Under the pieces are notes generated by a model. It was given only the letters and a program-made list of their open reading frames with translations, was not told the DNA's origin and did no database searches. Positions 5,696 to 6,789 of a DNA stretch of 6,789 bases are shown here, one piece after another. Positions within the stretch are counted from its first letter, which is position 1. Every line of letters begins with the position of its first letter. Position numbers and translations under genes: made by a program. The DNA is from an uncultured Flavobacteriales bacterium (GTDB lineage Bacteria; Bacteroidota; Bacteroidia; Flavobacteriales; Crocinitomicaceae): assembly GCA_946478775.1 (NCBI GenBank), contig CAMLDR010000208.1, forward strand, positions 1 through 6,789. Reading direction: 5' to 3'.

Positions 5696-6628
5696 ATGAA
5701 AAAAATCCTGGTTTTAGGTTCCTGCGGACAAATTGGTACTGAACTGGTACTTGCACTGAGAGAAAAATTTGGTGCCCAAAACGTTGTCGCTGCCGATTTA
5801 AAAGATGAATGTCCCGATAACCTTTCGAACGGACCTTATATCAAATTGGATGCCTTGAATAAAGACTTGGTTCGCTCATATATAATAGAGCAGCAGTTTT
5901 CAGATGTTTACCTACTTGCAGCCTTGCTTTCTGCCACTGCAGAAAAAAATCCGGATTTTGCCTGGAAGTTGAATATGGAAAGCCTTTTCATCATTTTGGA
6001 CCTGGCGAAAGAAGGACATATTTCAAAAATATTCTGGCCTTCATCCATTGCTGTTTTCGGACCAACCACTCCAAGAAACCATACACCGCAATATACGGTA
6101 ATGGAACCGAGCACAGTTTACGGAATTTCGAAACAAGCCGGTGAAAGATGGTGTGAATACTACTTTAATAAATTTGGTGTAGATGTTCGCAGCATTCGTT
6201 ACCCGGGATTGATTTCTTACAAAAGCCTTCCGGGAGGTGGCACCACGGATTATGCGGTGGATATCTATTACAAAGCGAAAGCGGGAGAACATTTTACCTG
6301 TTTTCTAAAAGAAGATACCGCACTTCCAATGATGTTTATGGACGATGCTATCCGTGCAACAATCGAATTAATGGAGGCTCCGGCTGAAAAGGTAAGGATT
6401 CGTTCAAGTTACAACCTCTCCGCTTTAAGCTTCACCCCGAAAGAGATTTTTGAAAGCATAAAAAAAGTAATCCCTTCTTTTACAATTAATTACGAGCCTG
6501 ATTTCAGACAAGCCATTGCTGATTCCTGGCCTGCTTCCATTGACGATTCATCTGCCCGTGAAAACTGGGGATGGAAAGAACGCTATGATTTAGATAAAAC
6601 CACTAATGAAATGTTAAATAACTTATGA
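5696..6628 (+). CDS. tdh: NAD-dependent L-threonine 3-dehydrogenase (SDR/epimerase type)
   Basis: A 310-aa cytoplasmic enzyme of the extended short-chain dehydrogenase family. It oxidises L-threonine to 2-amino-3-oxobutanoate, which glycine C-acetyltransferase normally splits to glycine and acetyl-CoA (that partner is not in the window). The NAD-binding loop GSCGQIG (8-14) follows the first strand, with an acidic residue in VVAADL (D34) at the end of the second strand. The catalytic set is S116/S117 in WPSSIAVFG and YxxxK in VYGISK (Y142, K146). The type-specific signature of SDR threonine dehydrogenases is present as RYPGLISYKSLPGGGTTDYA (168-187) and DSWPASIDDSSARENWGW (276-293). The frame stays open upstream to a TTG at 5654, but the -7 promoter box lies inside that extension. 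The ATG at 5696, immediately before the Rossmann strand MKKILVLG, is therefore the start. It is divergent from hmgA-hpd, so two amino-acid degradation routes share one regulatory region. Confidence 0.95.
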   Translation: MKKILVLGSCGQIGTELVLALREKFGAQNVVAADLKDECPDNLSNGPYIKLDALNKDLVRSYIIEQQFSDVYLLAALLSATAEKNPDFAWKLNMESLFIILDLAKEGHISKIFWPSSIAVFGPTTPRNHTPQYTVMEPSTVYGISKQAGERWCEYYFNKFGVDVRSIRYPGLISYKSLPGGGTTDYAVDIYYKAKAGEHFTCFLKEDTALPMMFMDDAIRATIELMEAPAEKVRIRSSYNLSALSFTPKEIFESIKKVIPSFTINYEPDFRQAIADSWPASIDDSSARENWGWKERYDLDKTTNEMLNNL

Positions 6629-6727
6629 TTAGGGTTTAAAAAAAGTCAACTATTCATTGTTAATCGAAAAAAAAAAGCACTTCAGCGAAATTTTGTATGT
6701 ATTTAGGCAACTGTAACAAAATAATTC

Positions 6728-6735
6728 TATCTTTA
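6728..6735 (+). promoter_or_regulatory. Imperfect -7 element (TATCTTTA) before the last gene
   Basis: TATCTTTA differs from TAnnTTTG only in the last base. It lies 27 bp before the ATG at 6763, with an A-rich leader between. The rest of the 134-bp gap after tdh holds A runs (6638-6644 and 6667-6676) but no hairpin convincing enough to call a terminator. Confidence 0.4.
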
Positions 6736-6762
6736 GAATGCGCTACAAAACTAATTCAAAAC

Positions 6763-6789
6763 ATGTGGAAGTATAAACAAGTCGGACTC
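6763..6789 (+). CDS. Start of a further gene, truncated by window edge
   Basis: An ATG at 6763 opens a frame of nine codons (MWKYKQVGL) running off the window. It is placed 27 bp after a promoter-like TATCTTTA and after an AATTCAAAAC leader similar to those of other genes here. Too little is present to name a product. A basic start followed by VGL would suit a signal peptide or membrane anchor, but this is a guess. The alternative ATG at 6738 gives only 12 codons and is not favoured. Confidence 0.45.

Noticed and set aside
6738..6776. 12-codon frame from ATG 6738 before the last gene
   Set aside because: It ends at once in TAA, and the overlapping ATG at 6763 has the better leader and stays open to the window edge.

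Overview
The window looks like ordinary chromosome from a member of the Bacteroidota, most likely Flavobacteriales. Three things point there. The promoters carry the Bacteroidota -7 element TAnnTTTG, seen at 1695-1702 and 5671-5678 on the + strand and at 5584-5591 on the - strand. The start codons follow A-rich leaders and not Shine-Dalgarno sites. The proteins match forms common in that phylum: a short (384 aa) homogentisate dioxygenase, an SDR-type threonine dehydrogenase, and a small conserved protein of the 'GPVVENV...KGVMIG' type. I cannot name genus or species from the sequence.

Left part (1-2964, all + strand): the last 59 codons of a probable serine hydrolase of the beta-lactamase class C type; a 478-aa polytopic glycosyltransferase of the GT39/ArnT type; a 136-aa conserved protein of unknown function behind its own promoter; and a 261-aa FkbM-family SAM-dependent methyltransferase. 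The membrane glycosyltransferase and the FkbM enzyme suggest surface glycan or lipid modification, but they do not form a recognisable locus.

Middle (2965-3052): the + strand genes converge on the - strand catabolic genes. A perfect 42-bp palindrome lies between them (2976-3017), flanked by A and T runs. It can serve as a bidirectional terminator and looks like a dispersed extragenic palindrome.

Right part (3053-6628): amino-acid catabolism. On the - strand, hmgA (homogentisate 1,2-dioxygenase) is followed by hpd (4-hydroxyphenylpyruvate dioxygenase), two consecutive steps of tyrosine/phenylalanine degradation. The later pathway enzymes (maleylacetoacetate isomerase, fumarylacetoacetase) are not in the window. 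Divergently on the + strand lies tdh (NAD-dependent L-threonine 3-dehydrogenase). The divergent intergenic region holds two opposing promoters, an interrupted inverted repeat placed like an operator, and a short, coding-looking, Tyr-containing frame that stops 10 nt before hmgA. That frame is the least expected item here. The window ends with a promoter-like element and the first nine codons of another + strand gene.

I found no CRISPR array, rRNA, tRNA, insertion sequence or defence system. Most of the window is conventional. The observations worth checking are the palindrome, the small frame upstream of hmgA, the operator-like repeat, and the degenerate AT-rich spacer between hmgA and hpd.
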